Shown here piece by piece: positions 1-6,837 of a stretch of 9,983 bases of DNA. The first letter of the stretch is position 1. Each line of letters starts with the position of its first letter. The notes under the pieces are model-generated. The model ran no database searches. It saw only the letters and a program-made list of their open reading frames with translations, and was not told the DNA's origin. Source of the stretch: an uncultured Butyricicoccus sp. (lineage in GTDB: Bacteria; Bacillota; Clostridia; Oscillospirales; Butyricicoccaceae). The DNA lies in NCBI GenBank assembly GCA_900544475.1, contig UQVU01000063.1, forward strand, positions 1-9,983, written 5' to 3'. A program made the position numbers and the translations under genes.

Positions 1-19
1 AGCTTTATCGACAAACTGA

Positions 20-44
20 GGCACGCCAAAGGCGTGCCTTTTTT
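20..44 (+). terminator. Intrinsic terminator of an upstream forward gene
   Basis: A perfect 8-bp stem, GGCACGCC and GGCGTGCC around an AAA loop, is followed directly by six T on the forward strand. This is a textbook rho-independent terminator. There is no T-run on the other side, so it acts on rightward transcripts, presumably those of a gene that lies mostly or wholly before the window. That gene would converge on the trp operon. Its own reading frame cannot be settled from the 19 bases before the hairpin. Confidence 0.85.
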
Positions 45-47
45 CAT

Positions 48-130
48 CGTAGGGCGGGGTGCCCTCACCCCGCCGCTGTCAATCTGAGCACTCGGTTCAA
101 AACGGCGGGCTGAGGGCAGCCCGCCCTACG
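48..130. repeat. Palindromic intergenic repeat with two hairpin arms
   Basis: Two 28-base arms (48-75 region and 103-130) are inverted copies of one another with 26 of 28 positions matching, around a 27-28 base centre. Each arm is also self-complementary. The left arm pairs GGCGGGG with CCCCGCC and the right arm pairs GGCGGGC with GCCCGCC, each around an 8-base loop. The outer ends are CGTAGGG and CCCTACG. It lies between two convergent transcription units and codes for nothing visible. From memory, GTAGGGCGGG-type elements are common between genes in gut Oscillospiraceae, where they resemble REP or MITE sequences. Copy number cannot be judged from one window. Confidence 0.75.
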
Positions 131-150
131 GGATAGACTGTGCAGCATAA

Positions 151-197
151 CAAAAGGGAGAAGCAGTTTTTGACTTTCTGCTCCTCCCTGTTTTTTT
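151..197 (-). terminator. trp operon terminator, probably bidirectional
   Basis: The inverted repeat AGGGAGAAGCAG (155-166) and CTGCTCCTCCCT (178-189) has one mismatch and an 11-base loop. It begins six bases after the trpA stop codon. On the minus strand it is followed by TTTTG, which gives a modest U-tract. On the forward strand it is followed by G and seven T, which is stronger. It should therefore end trp transcription and also block read-through from the left. The forward-strand T-run runs into the trpA stop codon, so terminator and gene end are packed together. Confidence 0.8.
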
Positions 198-975
198 ATT
201 CCGCCGTGCGGACGGCGTCCTTCATGCTCTTGACGTAATCCTTGACATAGGGCACGCAATCGCTGCCATACTTGGCGCAGAGCTTTACGATGGCCGAACC
301 GACGATTGCGCCGTCCGACTGAGCGGCCATTTTCGCGGCCTGCTCGGGGGTCGAGATACCGAAGCCGACTGCGCACGGAGTATCCTGCGTTTCCTTAACG
401 AGCTTCACCATCGCACCGATGTCGGTCGTGATATTCGAGCGCACGCCGGTAACACCGAGCGAGGACACGCAGTAAACGAAGCCGGACGCCTCTTTCGCAA
501 TCATGCGGATGCGGTCATGTGAGGTCGGCGCAATCAGCGACACGAGGTCGAGTCCGTACTGGCGGCAGAGCGGGGCGAACTCCGCCTTTTCCTCGAACGG
601 AACGTCCGGCAGGATCAGGCCGTCCATGCCGATTTCGGCAGCGATGCTGATAAACTTCTCCGAGCCGTAGGAGTACACAACGTTCGCGTAGGTCATGAAC
701 ACCATTGGAATATCGGTTTTCTGACGGATACGGCGCACCATATCGAAAATCTTGTCGGTCGTTGTCCCGGCGGACAGCGCACGCACGTTTGCCTCCTGAA
801 TGACCGGGCCTTCGGCAGTCGGGTCAGAGAACGGAATGCCCAGCTCGATGAGGTCCGCGCCCGCATCCACCATCGCGTAAACGATCTGCTCGGTGATTTC
901 CAGCGATGGATCGCCGCAGGTCACAAAGGGGATAAATGCCTTGCCATGCGCGAAGGCAGTTTTGATTTTGCTCAT
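196..975 (-). CDS. trpA: Tryptophan synthase alpha subunit
   Basis: This 259-residue cytoplasmic TIM-barrel enzyme splits indole-3-glycerol phosphate into indole and glyceraldehyde-3-phosphate and passes indole to TrpB. The family motif ELGIPFSDPTAEGPVIQ lies at residues 44-60. Glu44 matches the catalytic Glu49 of the enteric enzyme. Glu55 stands where that enzyme has catalytic Asp60. Later landmarks are SSLGVTG and the phosphate-binding GFGISTPEQ. The start at 973-975 is chosen because GGAG sits seven bases upstream and the protein begins MSKIKTAFAHGKAFIPF, as family members do. An in-frame ATG 35 codons earlier would translate the trpB-trpA repeat and is unlikely. It is the last gene of the operon. 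Unlike the C/F and F/B pairs it is not overlapped by its partner: 141 bases of repeat-like DNA lie before it. Confidence 0.97.
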   Translation of the reverse strand: MSKIKTAFAHGKAFIPFVTCGDPSLEITEQIVYAMVDAGADLIELGIPFSDPTAEGPVIQEANVRALSAGTTTDKIFDMVRRIRQKTDIPMVFMTYANVVYSYGSEKFISIAAEIGMDGLILPDVPFEEKAEFAPLCRQYGLDLVSLIAPTSHDRIRMIAKEASGFVYCVSSLGVTGVRSNITTDIGAMVKLVKETQDTPCAVGFGISTPEQAAKMAAQSDGAIVGSAIVKLCAKYGSDCVPYVKDYVKSMKDAVRTAE

Positions 976-983
976 AGCTATAC

Positions 984-1116
984 TCCAATCTGTGCAGAGG
1001 GTGGAGAGTGGAGAGTGCGGTATCGCGCTCCGCGCGATGATTGATATGACGCGAAGCGTCACCTTCTCTTCACTCTGCACACTATACTTTTCACTTTTTC
1101 TCTGTTCTTCACTCTT
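984..1116. repeat. MITE-like hairpin element between trpB and trpA
   Basis: A perfect 9-bp inverted repeat, TGTGCAGAG (991-999) and CTCTGCACA (1073-1081), encloses two further perfect hairpins. These are ATCGCGC/GCGCGAT (1022-1038, loop TCC) and TGACGC/GCGTCA (1047-1061, loop GAA). The flanks are rich in GGAGAGT and CTTCACTCT units, giving short internal direct repeats such as GGAGAGT twice at about 1011-1018. It carries no credible gene. The layout (terminal inverted repeat plus stem-loops, no transposase) is that of a non-autonomous mobile or REP-like element. From memory, similar GAGAGTGGAGAGTG/ATCGC hairpin elements recur in Oscillospiraceae genomes. It is transcribed within the trp mRNA. 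The exact ends are uncertain. Confidence 0.65.
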
Positions 1117-2301
1117 TTATTCGTGGATGTCCTCTCCGCGGTATCTTGCGATTGCGGCGCAGTCCTTATCGCCGCGGCCGGAGATATTGATGACGATGAT
1201 TTTATCCTTGTCCATGGCCGGAGCGATTTTCATCGCGTGCGCAACGGCGTGGGCGGACTCGATTGCCGGGATAATGCCCTCGATGCGGCTGAGGTACTCG
1301 AAGGCGTTTACCGCCTCGTCGTCCGTTACCGGAACGTACTCCGCGCGGCCGATGTCGTGCAGATAAGCGTGCTCCGGGCCGATGCCGGGATAGTCAAGAC
1401 CCGCCGAGATGGAGTATACCGGTGCAATCTGGCCGTACTCGTCCTGGCAGAAATAGCTCTTCATGCCGTGGAAAATGCCCAGACGGCCGGTTGCGATGGT
1501 GGCGGCGGTCTCTGCGGTGTCTACGCCGCGTCCTGCCGCTTCGCAGCCGATAAGGCGCACACCCTCGTCCTCGATGAAGTTATAGAATGCGCCGATGGCG
1601 TTCGAGCCACCGCCCACGCAGGCCATTACGACGTCCGGCAGACGGCCTTCCTTTTCGAGCATCTGCTCCTTGATCTCCTTGGAGATGACCGCCTGAAAAT
1701 CGCGGACGATGGTCGGGAACGGGTGCGGGCCCATGCACGAGCCGAGGCAGTAATGCGTGTCGTCGATGCGGCTCGTCCACTCACGGAACGCGGCGGAGCA
1801 GGCGTCCTTGAGCGTGCCCGTGCCGGTCGTGACCGGAATGACCGTCGCGCCGAGCAGACGCATGCGGTAGACGTTGAGCGCCTGACGCTCGGTGTCCTCC
1901 TTGCCCATGAACACCACACACTCCATGCCCATCAGAGCGGCGGCCGTCGCGGTGGCAACGCCGTGCTGGCCCGCGCCGGTCTCCGCGATCAGGCGGGTCT
2001 TGCCCATCTTTTTCGCGAGAAGCGCCTGACCGAGCACGTTGTTGATTTTGTGTGCGCCGGTGTGGTTGAGATCCTCGCGCTTGAGGTAGATTTTTGCGCC
2101 GCCGAGGTCGCGCGTCATGTGCTCCGCGAAGTACAGCCGCGAGGGACGGCCTGCGTAGTTATTCAGCAGCTCGGTCAGCTCTGCGTCAAATTCCGGGTCG
2201 TTCTTGTAGTGGTTGTAGGCTTCTTCCAGCTCGATTACTGCGTTCATCAGCGTTTCCGGCATATACTGTCCGCCGTGTACGCCAAAGCGTCCCTTGCTCA
2301 T
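1117..2301 (-). CDS. trpB: Tryptophan synthase beta subunit
   Basis: This 394-residue PLP enzyme condenses indole with serine to give tryptophan, working as an alpha2-beta2 complex with TrpA. The PLP lysine is Lys85 in [10 protein letters not shown]. The catalytic glutamate is Glu107 in AETGAGQHG. The PLP phosphate loop GGGSN is at 230-234, and SGRGDKD with Ser374 lies near the C-terminus. Length and motif order are those of the standard TrpB1 type, not the longer TrpB2. The start is supported by AAAGGAG seven bases upstream and by the ATGA overlap with the trpF stop, which implies translational coupling. The stop codon is followed at once by AAGAGTGAAGA, the edge of repeat-like DNA that separates it from trpA. 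Confidence 0.98.
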   Translation of the reverse strand: MSKGRFGVHGGQYMPETLMNAVIELEEAYNHYKNDPEFDAELTELLNNYAGRPSRLYFAEHMTRDLGGAKIYLKREDLNHTGAHKINNVLGQALLAKKMGKTRLIAETGAGQHGVATATAAALMGMECVVFMGKEDTERQALNVYRMRLLGATVIPVTTGTGTLKDACSAAFREWTSRIDDTHYCLGSCMGPHPFPTIVRDFQAVISKEIKEQMLEKEGRLPDVVMACVGGGSNAIGAFYNFIEDEGVRLIGCEAAGRGVDTAETAATIATGRLGIFHGMKSYFCQDEYGQIAPVYSISAGLDYPGIGPEHAYLHDIGRAEYVPVTDDEAVNAFEYLSRIEGIIPAIESAHAVAHAMKIAPAMDKDKIIVINISGRGDKDCAAIARYRGEDIHE

Positions 2302-2909
2302 CGGTTTGCTCCTTTCACGAGCGCCGCAATACGGCGCATTTTGTCACTGTCTTTTCTATCGTCTGTTTCGATGCCGCTCGACAGGTCGAGCGCATATGCG
2401 CCGGTCTGTGCGGCCCGTACGATGTTACTTTCGTTTAAGCCGCCTGCGAGGAAGTACAGGTGGTTGATGTTGCCGATCAGCGACCAGTCGAAGGTTTTTC
2501 CGCTGCCGCCGTAGGCGTGCTTCGTATAGGTGTCGAGCAGCAGATAGTCCACCGGCAGCTTGTCGGCCTCTTCGATGTCGCGGCGGCTCTCGACGCGCAC
2601 CGCGTAGATAATCGGCGCGTCAATCCTTTCCCTCAGCTTTTCGATGTAGCGCACGCTCTCGCCGCCGTGCAGCTGCACAAGGTCGATGACCTCATCGCGA
2701 ACCAGTGCGGCAATATGCTTCGGGTCGTCGTTTACGAACACGCCGACCGTCTTGATGTCCGGGTCGAGGTGCTCGCGCAGCCGCGCCGCGTCCCGGTCGG
2801 ACACCTTGCGGCGGCTGTCCGCAAACACGAAGCCGACATAATCCGGCTGGATTTCGTTTGCGGCTTCAATATCTTCTTCGCGGGTCAGTCCGCAGAATTT
2901 CAGTTTCAT
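2298..2909 (-). CDS. trpF: Phosphoribosylanthranilate isomerase
   Basis: This 203-residue single-domain TIM barrel converts N-(5'-phosphoribosyl)anthranilate to CdRP, the third step of the pathway. It begins [10 protein letters not shown], which places the catalytic base at Cys6. The catalytic acid is Asp126 in LLLDTYT. Phosphate-binding segments are GGSGKTFDW (134-142), LAGGLNESN (154-162) and DLSSGIET (175-182). It is a separate gene, not fused to trpC as in enteric bacteria. ATGA overlaps join it to trpC upstream and trpB downstream. GGGAGG lies seven bases before the start. Length and motifs are normal for a free-standing TrpF. Confidence 0.97.
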   Translation of the reverse strand: MKLKFCGLTREEDIEAANEIQPDYVGFVFADSRRKVSDRDAARLREHLDPDIKTVGVFVNDDPKHIAALVRDEVIDLVQLHGGESVRYIEKLRERIDAPIIYAVRVESRRDIEEADKLPVDYLLLDTYTKHAYGGSGKTFDWSLIGNINHLYFLAGGLNESNIVRAAQTGAYALDLSSGIETDDRKDSDKMRRIAALVKGANR

Positions 2910-3688
2910 TTTGCTGCCTCCCTGAGCGCGTCAAGCGCCTGTTTTTTGTTTTCCGCACGCATCAGATACTCGCCCACAAGGATGGCGTCCGCACCGGTTT
3001 TCCGCAGCGCCGCTGCGTCCTCCGGCGAGGAAACGCCGCTCTCGGCAACGAAGATCGTGCCGTCCGGTGCGCCCTGCCGCAGTCTGGCGGCGTTGCCGAG
3101 GTCTACGGTGAAGTCCTTGAGGTTGCGGTTGTTGACGCCGATGAGCCGCGCACCCGCCCGCACGGCGGACTGCATCTCGGCGGCGTCGTGCGTTTCCACG
3201 AGGGCACTCAGTCCCAGACTGTCGCAGATGGCGAGATAGCGCTTTATCGTTTCGGTATCGAGCAGCGTGCAGATCAGCAGCACCGCGTCCGCGCCGAGCA
3301 CCTTCGCCTGATAAATCTGGTATTCGTCCACCGTAAAGTCCTTGCGTATCATGGGTTTCGTGACGATTTTGCGTACTTTTCTAAAAATCTCGTCCGAGCC
3401 GAGAAACCATTTCGGTTCGGTAAGGCAGGAAACGCAGTCCGCGCCTGCCTGCTCGTAGCTTTGAGCGATAGCCTCGAAGTCGAACACCGGGTCAATGACG
3501 CCCTTGGAGGGGCTTGCCTTCTTGACCTCGCAGATAAAGGCGCATTTTTCCCCGGCGAGCGCCTTTTCGAAGCGGAAATCGCCTTTGGGGAGTGCTTCCG
3601 CCTGCGCTTTCATCTCCGCCGGCGGGATTATCGCCTTATCGGCCGTGACGCGCTCCCGGGCGAAGGAGGCCAGTTCATCGAGTATCAT
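2906..3688 (-). CDS. trpC: Indole-3-glycerol phosphate synthase
   Basis: This 260-residue TIM-barrel enzyme closes the indole ring by decarboxylating and cyclising CdRP. Conserved elements in order are CEVKKASPSKG (53-63, with Glu54 and Lys56), LTEPKWFLGS (89-98), RKDF with catalytic Lys116, VETHD with Glu165, GVNNRNL (184-190) and AESGVS (215-220, with Glu216). No active-site residue looks missing. It starts at ATGA overlapping the end of trpD, with AGGAGG eleven bases upstream inside trpD, and ends at ATGA overlapping trpF. It is therefore the second member of a tightly coupled D-C-F-B block. It is a monofunctional protein rather than a TrpC-TrpF fusion. Confidence 0.97.
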   Translation of the reverse strand: MILDELASFARERVTADKAIIPPAEMKAQAEALPKGDFRFEKALAGEKCAFICEVKKASPSKGVIDPVFDFEAIAQSYEQAGADCVSCLTEPKWFLGSDEIFRKVRKIVTKPMIRKDFTVDEYQIYQAKVLGADAVLLICTLLDTETIKRYLAICDSLGLSALVETHDAAEMQSAVRAGARLIGVNNRNLKDFTVDLGNAARLRQGAPDGTIFVAESGVSSPEDAAALRKTGADAILVGEYLMRAENKKQALDALREAAK

Positions 3689-4725
3689 GCCTTGGCTGCC
3701 TCCTGCGTTGCGGCGGCGAACTGGTCGAGCTTTGCGAGCGCCGCGCCGCTGTCGATGAGCTCGGCTGCCTTCTTGATGCCGTCCGCGAGGGAGAGACCGT
3801 CCAGACCGAGGTAGAGCGCGATACCGGCGTTCAGCAGGATTTCCTCGCGCTTTGCGCCCTGTTCCCTGCCGGAGAGAATGTCGCGTGTGATCTGCGCGTT
3901 CGCCTTAGGCGAGCCGCCGCGCAGATCGTCCACCGTGCAGAGCATCAGGCCGTGCTTCTCCGGGTCAAGCTCGTACGGGGTCAGCTTGCCGTCACGGATT
4001 TCGCAGACCTTGTTCGTGCCGATGAGGCTTGCCTCGTCCACGCCGCCGCCGCAGACCACCATGCCGCCGCCGCAGACCACCATGCCGCGCGTTACGCCGA
4101 GGTTGGACAGCACCTGCGCCATCGGCATGACCAGACTCTCGTCATACACGCCGAGCAGCTGCATGGTCGCGCGCGCCGGGTTGGAGAGTGGGCCGAGGAC
4201 GTTAAAAATCGTGCGCTCACCCATGCCCTTGCGGACGGGAGCAACGTTCTTCATCGACTTGTGATAGCCCTGCGCGAAAAGGAAGCAGATACCGGTCTCG
4301 CTCAGCACCTTTTCGTTCTGTTCAGGGGTGAGATTGAGTACGACACCGAGCTCTTCGAGCACATCAGCTGCGCCGGACTTGGAGGATACCGAGCGGTTGC
4401 CGTGCTTTGCGACCGGCACGCCGCCTGCCGCTGCGACGAACGCCGAGGTGGTCGAGATATTGAACGAGCCGACCTCGTCGCCGCCCGTGCCTACGATGTC
4501 CATGACCGCGCCCTTCGGCTCGATGTGTGCGCCCTTTTCGCGCATGACCTCAGCGCAGGCCGTGATTTCGGTGATGGTTTCGCCCTTCATGCGCAGCGCG
4601 GTCAGAAGTGTTGCCATTTCGATGTCGGTCGCCGTGCCGTCCATCATTTCTTCCATCGTTGCCCGTGCAATCGCATAATCCAGATCGCGTCCGTTGATGG
4701 CCTCGTGAATTGCCAGCTGAATCAC
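3685..4725 (-). CDS. trpD: Anthranilate phosphoribosyltransferase with 7-residue internal duplication
   Basis: This 346-residue protein transfers phosphoribose from PRPP to anthranilate. Family motifs are GTGGDE (79-84, PRPP loop), NISTTSA (89-95), KHGNRSVSS (107-115), the anthranilate-site arginine Arg171 in GERT, GPLSNPA (178-184), and the metal-binding pair Asp230-Glu231. Just before that pair, residues 215-221 (MVVCGGG) are repeated exactly as 222-228, from a 21-bp tandem duplication in the DNA. The reading frame stays open. The start is GTG at 4723-4725; an in-frame stop just upstream excludes longer forms, and the sequence MIQLAIHEAINGRDL matches the family N-terminus. The ribosome site is modest (AGAAAGG, 11 bases away), and trpD is not overlapped by trpG. 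It is a separate protein, not a TrpG-TrpD fusion. Whether the duplication reduces activity is unknown. Confidence 0.96.
   Translation of the reverse strand: MIQLAIHEAINGRDLDYAIARATMEEMMDGTATDIEMATLLTALRMKGETITEITACAEVMREKGAHIEPKGAVMDIVGTGGDEVGSFNISTTSAFVAAAGGVPVAKHGNRSVSSKSGAADVLEELGVVLNLTPEQNEKVLSETGICFLFAQGYHKSMKNVAPVRKGMGERTIFNVLGPLSNPARATMQLLGVYDESLVMPMAQVLSNLGVTRGMVVCGGGMVVCGGGVDEASLIGTNKVCEIRDGKLTPYELDPEKHGLMLCTVDDLRGGSPKANAQITRDILSGREQGAKREEILLNAGIALYLGLDGLSLADGIKKAAELIDSGAALAKLDQFAAATQEAAKA
4042..4083. repeat. Exact 21-bp tandem duplication inside trpD
   Basis: Bases 4042-4062 and 4063-4083 are identical, and the match continues for about five more bases after the second copy. The unit is GC-rich and begins with GCC triplets, the kind of sequence that can slip during replication. 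It is a multiple of three, so it adds seven residues (MVVCGGG) without a frameshift. The family normally has a single copy of this strand-and-glycine segment before the Asp-Glu metal site. Confidence 0.95.
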
Positions 4726-4769
4726 TTTATATCAAACCTTTCTATTATTGAGAAGCACTCTTCACTCTG
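4726..4769 (-). other. Short trpG-trpD gap with repeat-like motif
   Basis: This 44-base gap breaks the otherwise coupled operon. Directly after the trpG stop the minus strand reads AGAGTGAAGAGTGC, which matches the AGAGTGAAGA found after the trpB stop and inside the trpB-trpA element. The rest is AT-rich and holds the weak trpD ribosome site AGAAAGG. I see no hairpin terminator and no convincing promoter. It may be a remnant or solo end of the same repeat family. Confidence 0.5.
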
Positions 4770-5348
4770 TTATTCCTGTTTTCCGATTTGCAGAAAGTTT
4801 TCCATAATTCTTTTTCCCTGCGGGGTCAAAATCGACTCCGGGTGGAACTGCACGCCGTAAATCGGCTGCGTCTTATGGCGCACGGCCATGATTTCGCCGC
4901 GCTCATCGCGGGAGATGACCTTGAGGCACGCCGGGAGCGCGTCCGGCGCGGCGACGAGCGAGTGATACCGCGCGACCATGATTTTCTTCGGCAGGCCTGC
5001 GAACAGCGGCTCATCGGTGTCGATTTCGACCATGCTCTGCTTGCCGTGCATGAGCTGCTGCGCGTGCTCGATGCGGCCGCCGAACGCCTCGCAGATGGCC
5101 TGATGACCGAGGCAGACGCCGAGGATGGGGATTTTTCCGCCGAGCTTCTTTACGACTTTCTCGCAGATGCCGGCGTCCTTCGGATAGCCGGGGCCGGGCG
5201 AGAGAATGATGTGCGAGGGGTTCAGTCCCTCGATTTCGCCGATGGTGAGCGCGTCGTTGCGGACCACGCGCATATCCGGCTCGATGGACGCCGCCTGCTG
5301 ATACAGGTTATAGGAAAAGGAATCGTAGTTGTCAATGAGCAGTATCAT
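4770..5348 (-). CDS. trpG: Anthranilate synthase glutamine amidotransferase subunit
   Basis: This 192-residue class I glutamine amidotransferase releases ammonia from glutamine and channels it to TrpE. It begins MILLIDNYDSFSYNL. SPGPG is at 50-54. The nucleophile is Cys79 in GVCLGHQA, and His169 and Glu171 in VQFHPES complete the triad. HGK at 101-103 is also typical. The start at 5346-5348 is favoured over an ATG eight codons earlier because GGAGGT lies nine bases upstream and because the ATG shares one base with the trpE stop (TAATG). That overlap predicts coupled synthesis of the two subunits. As in Bacillus, such a protein could also serve folate synthesis as PabA, which sequence alone cannot exclude. 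The trp location makes TrpG the main role. Confidence 0.96.
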   Translation of the reverse strand: MILLIDNYDSFSYNLYQQAASIEPDMRVVRNDALTIGEIEGLNPSHIILSPGPGYPKDAGICEKVVKKLGGKIPILGVCLGHQAICEAFGGRIEHAQQLMHGKQSMVEIDTDEPLFAGLPKKIMVARYHSLVAAPDALPACLKVISRDERGEIMAVRHKTQPIYGVQFHPESILTPQGKRIMENFLQIGKQE

Positions 5349-6805
5349 TATCCGTCCACCTCCGATGCGCACTCGATGGCGTTGATGACCGCCTTCGCCT
5401 TGTTCGCGCTCTCCATGTATTCGTTATGAGCAACCGAGTCGGCTACGATGCCGCCGCCGGCCTGCACCGTGATAACGCCGTTCTTCTTCGCCGCCATGCG
5501 GATGGCGATGCAGGTGTCCATGTTGCCGGCGAAGTCAAGATAGCCGAGCGCACCGCCGTACACGCCGCGCGGCTCGCTTTCCTGCTCCTCGATGATCTCG
5601 CACGCGCGGATTTTCGGCGCGCCGGACAGCGTTCCTGCCGGGAGCACCGCCTCGATGGCGTCACAGGCGTCGAACTTTTCGTCGATGTCGCCCTCGACCT
5701 GCGAGCAGATGTGCATGATCTTCGAGTAGCGGTGGATCATCATGTATTCGGTGACTTCGACCGAACCGATTTTAGATACGCGGCCGAGGTCGTTTCGTCC
5801 GAGGTCCACGAGCATATTGTGCTCGGAAAGCTCCTTTTCGTCAGCGAGAAGCTCGCGCTCCAGCGCCTTGTCCTCGTTTAGTGTTCTGCCGCGCGGGCGG
5901 GAACCCGCGACCGGGAAGGTCGTCAGGCGGCCGTCCTGGAGCCGCACGAGCGTTTCGGGCGAGGAGCACATGATCTCGTCCCCGTCAACCGAGAGGAACA
6001 CCATGTACGGCGAGGGGTTGGTGGTGCGCAGCACGCGGTAGGCGGACAGCAGGCTGTCGGCGTAGGGACTCGAGAACTGACGCGACTGCACGGCCTGAAA
6101 GATGTCGCCGTCAAAGATATACTCGCGCGTCTTTTCCACGATACCGGCGTACTCCTCCTCGGTGACATTGCAGGTAAAGGACGGCTTCGCCGTGACCTTC
6201 AGCGGCGGCAGCGGCGTCCCATCGGAAATCAGGGCTGCCATGCCCTCCAGCGCAGCGCACGCCTTGCCGTAGTTTTCCATCACGTTATCGGTCTGCACAT
6301 TGACGATGAGGACGATTTTCTGTTTAAGGTGGTCGTAGGCGATGACCTTGTCGAACAGCATGAGGTCGAAGTCATCCCATGCGCCGCGCTTGATTTTGAG
6401 CGTCGGCTCGGCGTAACCCAGCATCGCGTAGGCGAAGTAGCCGACGAAGCCGCCCGTGAACGGAGGCAGACCTTCGAGCCGCGGCGCCCGGTACTCGCCC
6501 AGCACCTCGCGGAGAACGGAAAGCGGCTTGTCGGTTCTGACCGTGCGGTTCACCGCTCCTTCAAGCGTCACCTCGCCGTTTTTACAGGTCGCGCGAAGAA
6601 TGGGGTCGTAGCCAAGGAAGGAATACCGCGCCCATTTCTCTCCGCCCTCGACGCTTTCGAGCAGGAAAAACCGCCGGCTTTTCGTCTGGAGTCTGCGCAG
6701 CAGCGCGATGGGCGTTGTCATATCGGCGTAAATCTCGCGGCAGACCGGAATGGTCGTATAATGCTCGGCGAGTCTGATGATTTCGTCACAGCTTGGAGTT
6801 ATCAT
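5348..6805 (-). CDS. trpE: Anthranilate synthase component I
   Basis: This 485-residue subunit converts chorismate and ammonia to anthranilate. The N-terminal domain has LLES (48-51), and NPSPYM is at 263-268. Both belong to the tryptophan feedback site described in enteric TrpE, so allosteric inhibition is likely retained. The chorismate-binding domain shows PVAGSRPRG (298-306), EHNMLVDLGRNDLG (328-341), PAGTLSGAPK (389-398) and QAGGGIVADS (448-457). The start chosen is ATG 6803-6805, nine bases after GGAGGT, the same spacing as trpG. A TTG three codons earlier is almost touching the ribosome site and is rejected. It is the first gene of the operon, behind a tryptophan T-box leader, and it overlaps trpG by one base. 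Its motifs favour anthranilate synthase over PabB because of LLES and the operon context. Confidence 0.97.
   Translation of the reverse strand: MITPSCDEIIRLAEHYTTIPVCREIYADMTTPIALLRRLQTKSRRFFLLESVEGGEKWARYSFLGYDPILRATCKNGEVTLEGAVNRTVRTDKPLSVLREVLGEYRAPRLEGLPPFTGGFVGYFAYAMLGYAEPTLKIKRGAWDDFDLMLFDKVIAYDHLKQKIVLIVNVQTDNVMENYGKACAALEGMAALISDGTPLPPLKVTAKPSFTCNVTEEEYAGIVEKTREYIFDGDIFQAVQSRQFSSPYADSLLSAYRVLRTTNPSPYMVFLSVDGDEIMCSSPETLVRLQDGRLTTFPVAGSRPRGRTLNEDKALERELLADEKELSEHNMLVDLGRNDLGRVSKIGSVEVTEYMMIHRYSKIMHICSQVEGDIDEKFDACDAIEAVLPAGTLSGAPKIRACEIIEEQESEPRGVYGGALGYLDFAGNMDTCIAIRMAAKKNGVITVQAGGGIVADSVAHNEYMESANKAKAVINAIECASEVDG
5358..5363 (-). promoter_or_regulatory. Ribosome binding site that sets the trpG start
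   Basis: GGAGGT lies nine bases before ATG 5346-5348, inside the last codons of trpE. It decides for the 192-residue TrpG over an eight-codon longer reading whose ATG lies upstream of this site. Confidence 0.85.
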
Positions 6806-6814
6806 GGTGTTCAA

Positions 6815-6820
6815 ACCTCC
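6815..6820 (-). promoter_or_regulatory. Ribosome binding site that sets the trpE start
   Basis: GGAGGT lies nine bases before ATG 6803-6805 and only touches the alternative TTG at 6812-6814. It sits just downstream of the leader terminator, so it is present only on read-through transcripts. Confidence 0.85.
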
Positions 6821-6837
6821 GGATAGATTTCAGTCAA

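Noticed and set aside
1..19. Possible last codons of an upstream forward gene (frame 2 stops at TGA 17-19, directly before the terminator)
   Set aside because: Five codons are too few to tell a gene end from untranslated sequence; frame 1 also stays open through the terminator. The upstream gene is inferred only from the terminator at 20-44.
976..1080. A 35-codon N-terminal extension of TrpA reading through the trpB-trpA repeat
   Set aside because: The extension translates the hairpin element, is unlike any TrpA N-terminus, and lacks a good ribosome site, while ATG 973-975 has GGAG at seven bases.
2340..2380. Missing PG in the TrpF phosphate segment ([11 protein letters not shown] instead of the enteric VExxPGxKD)
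   Set aside because: From family knowledge many Firmicutes TrpF have the shorter ETDGxKD form, so this looks like normal lineage variation; the catalytic Cys6 and Asp126 are intact.
1123..2514. A 463-codon open frame on the forward strand antisense to trpB and trpF
   Set aside because: It is a by-product of high GC and codon bias opposite well-supported genes; its composition is low-complexity Ala/Arg/Val/Asp and it has no recognisable motif. The same holds for other long antisense frames over trpC, trpD, trpG, trpE and gluQ.
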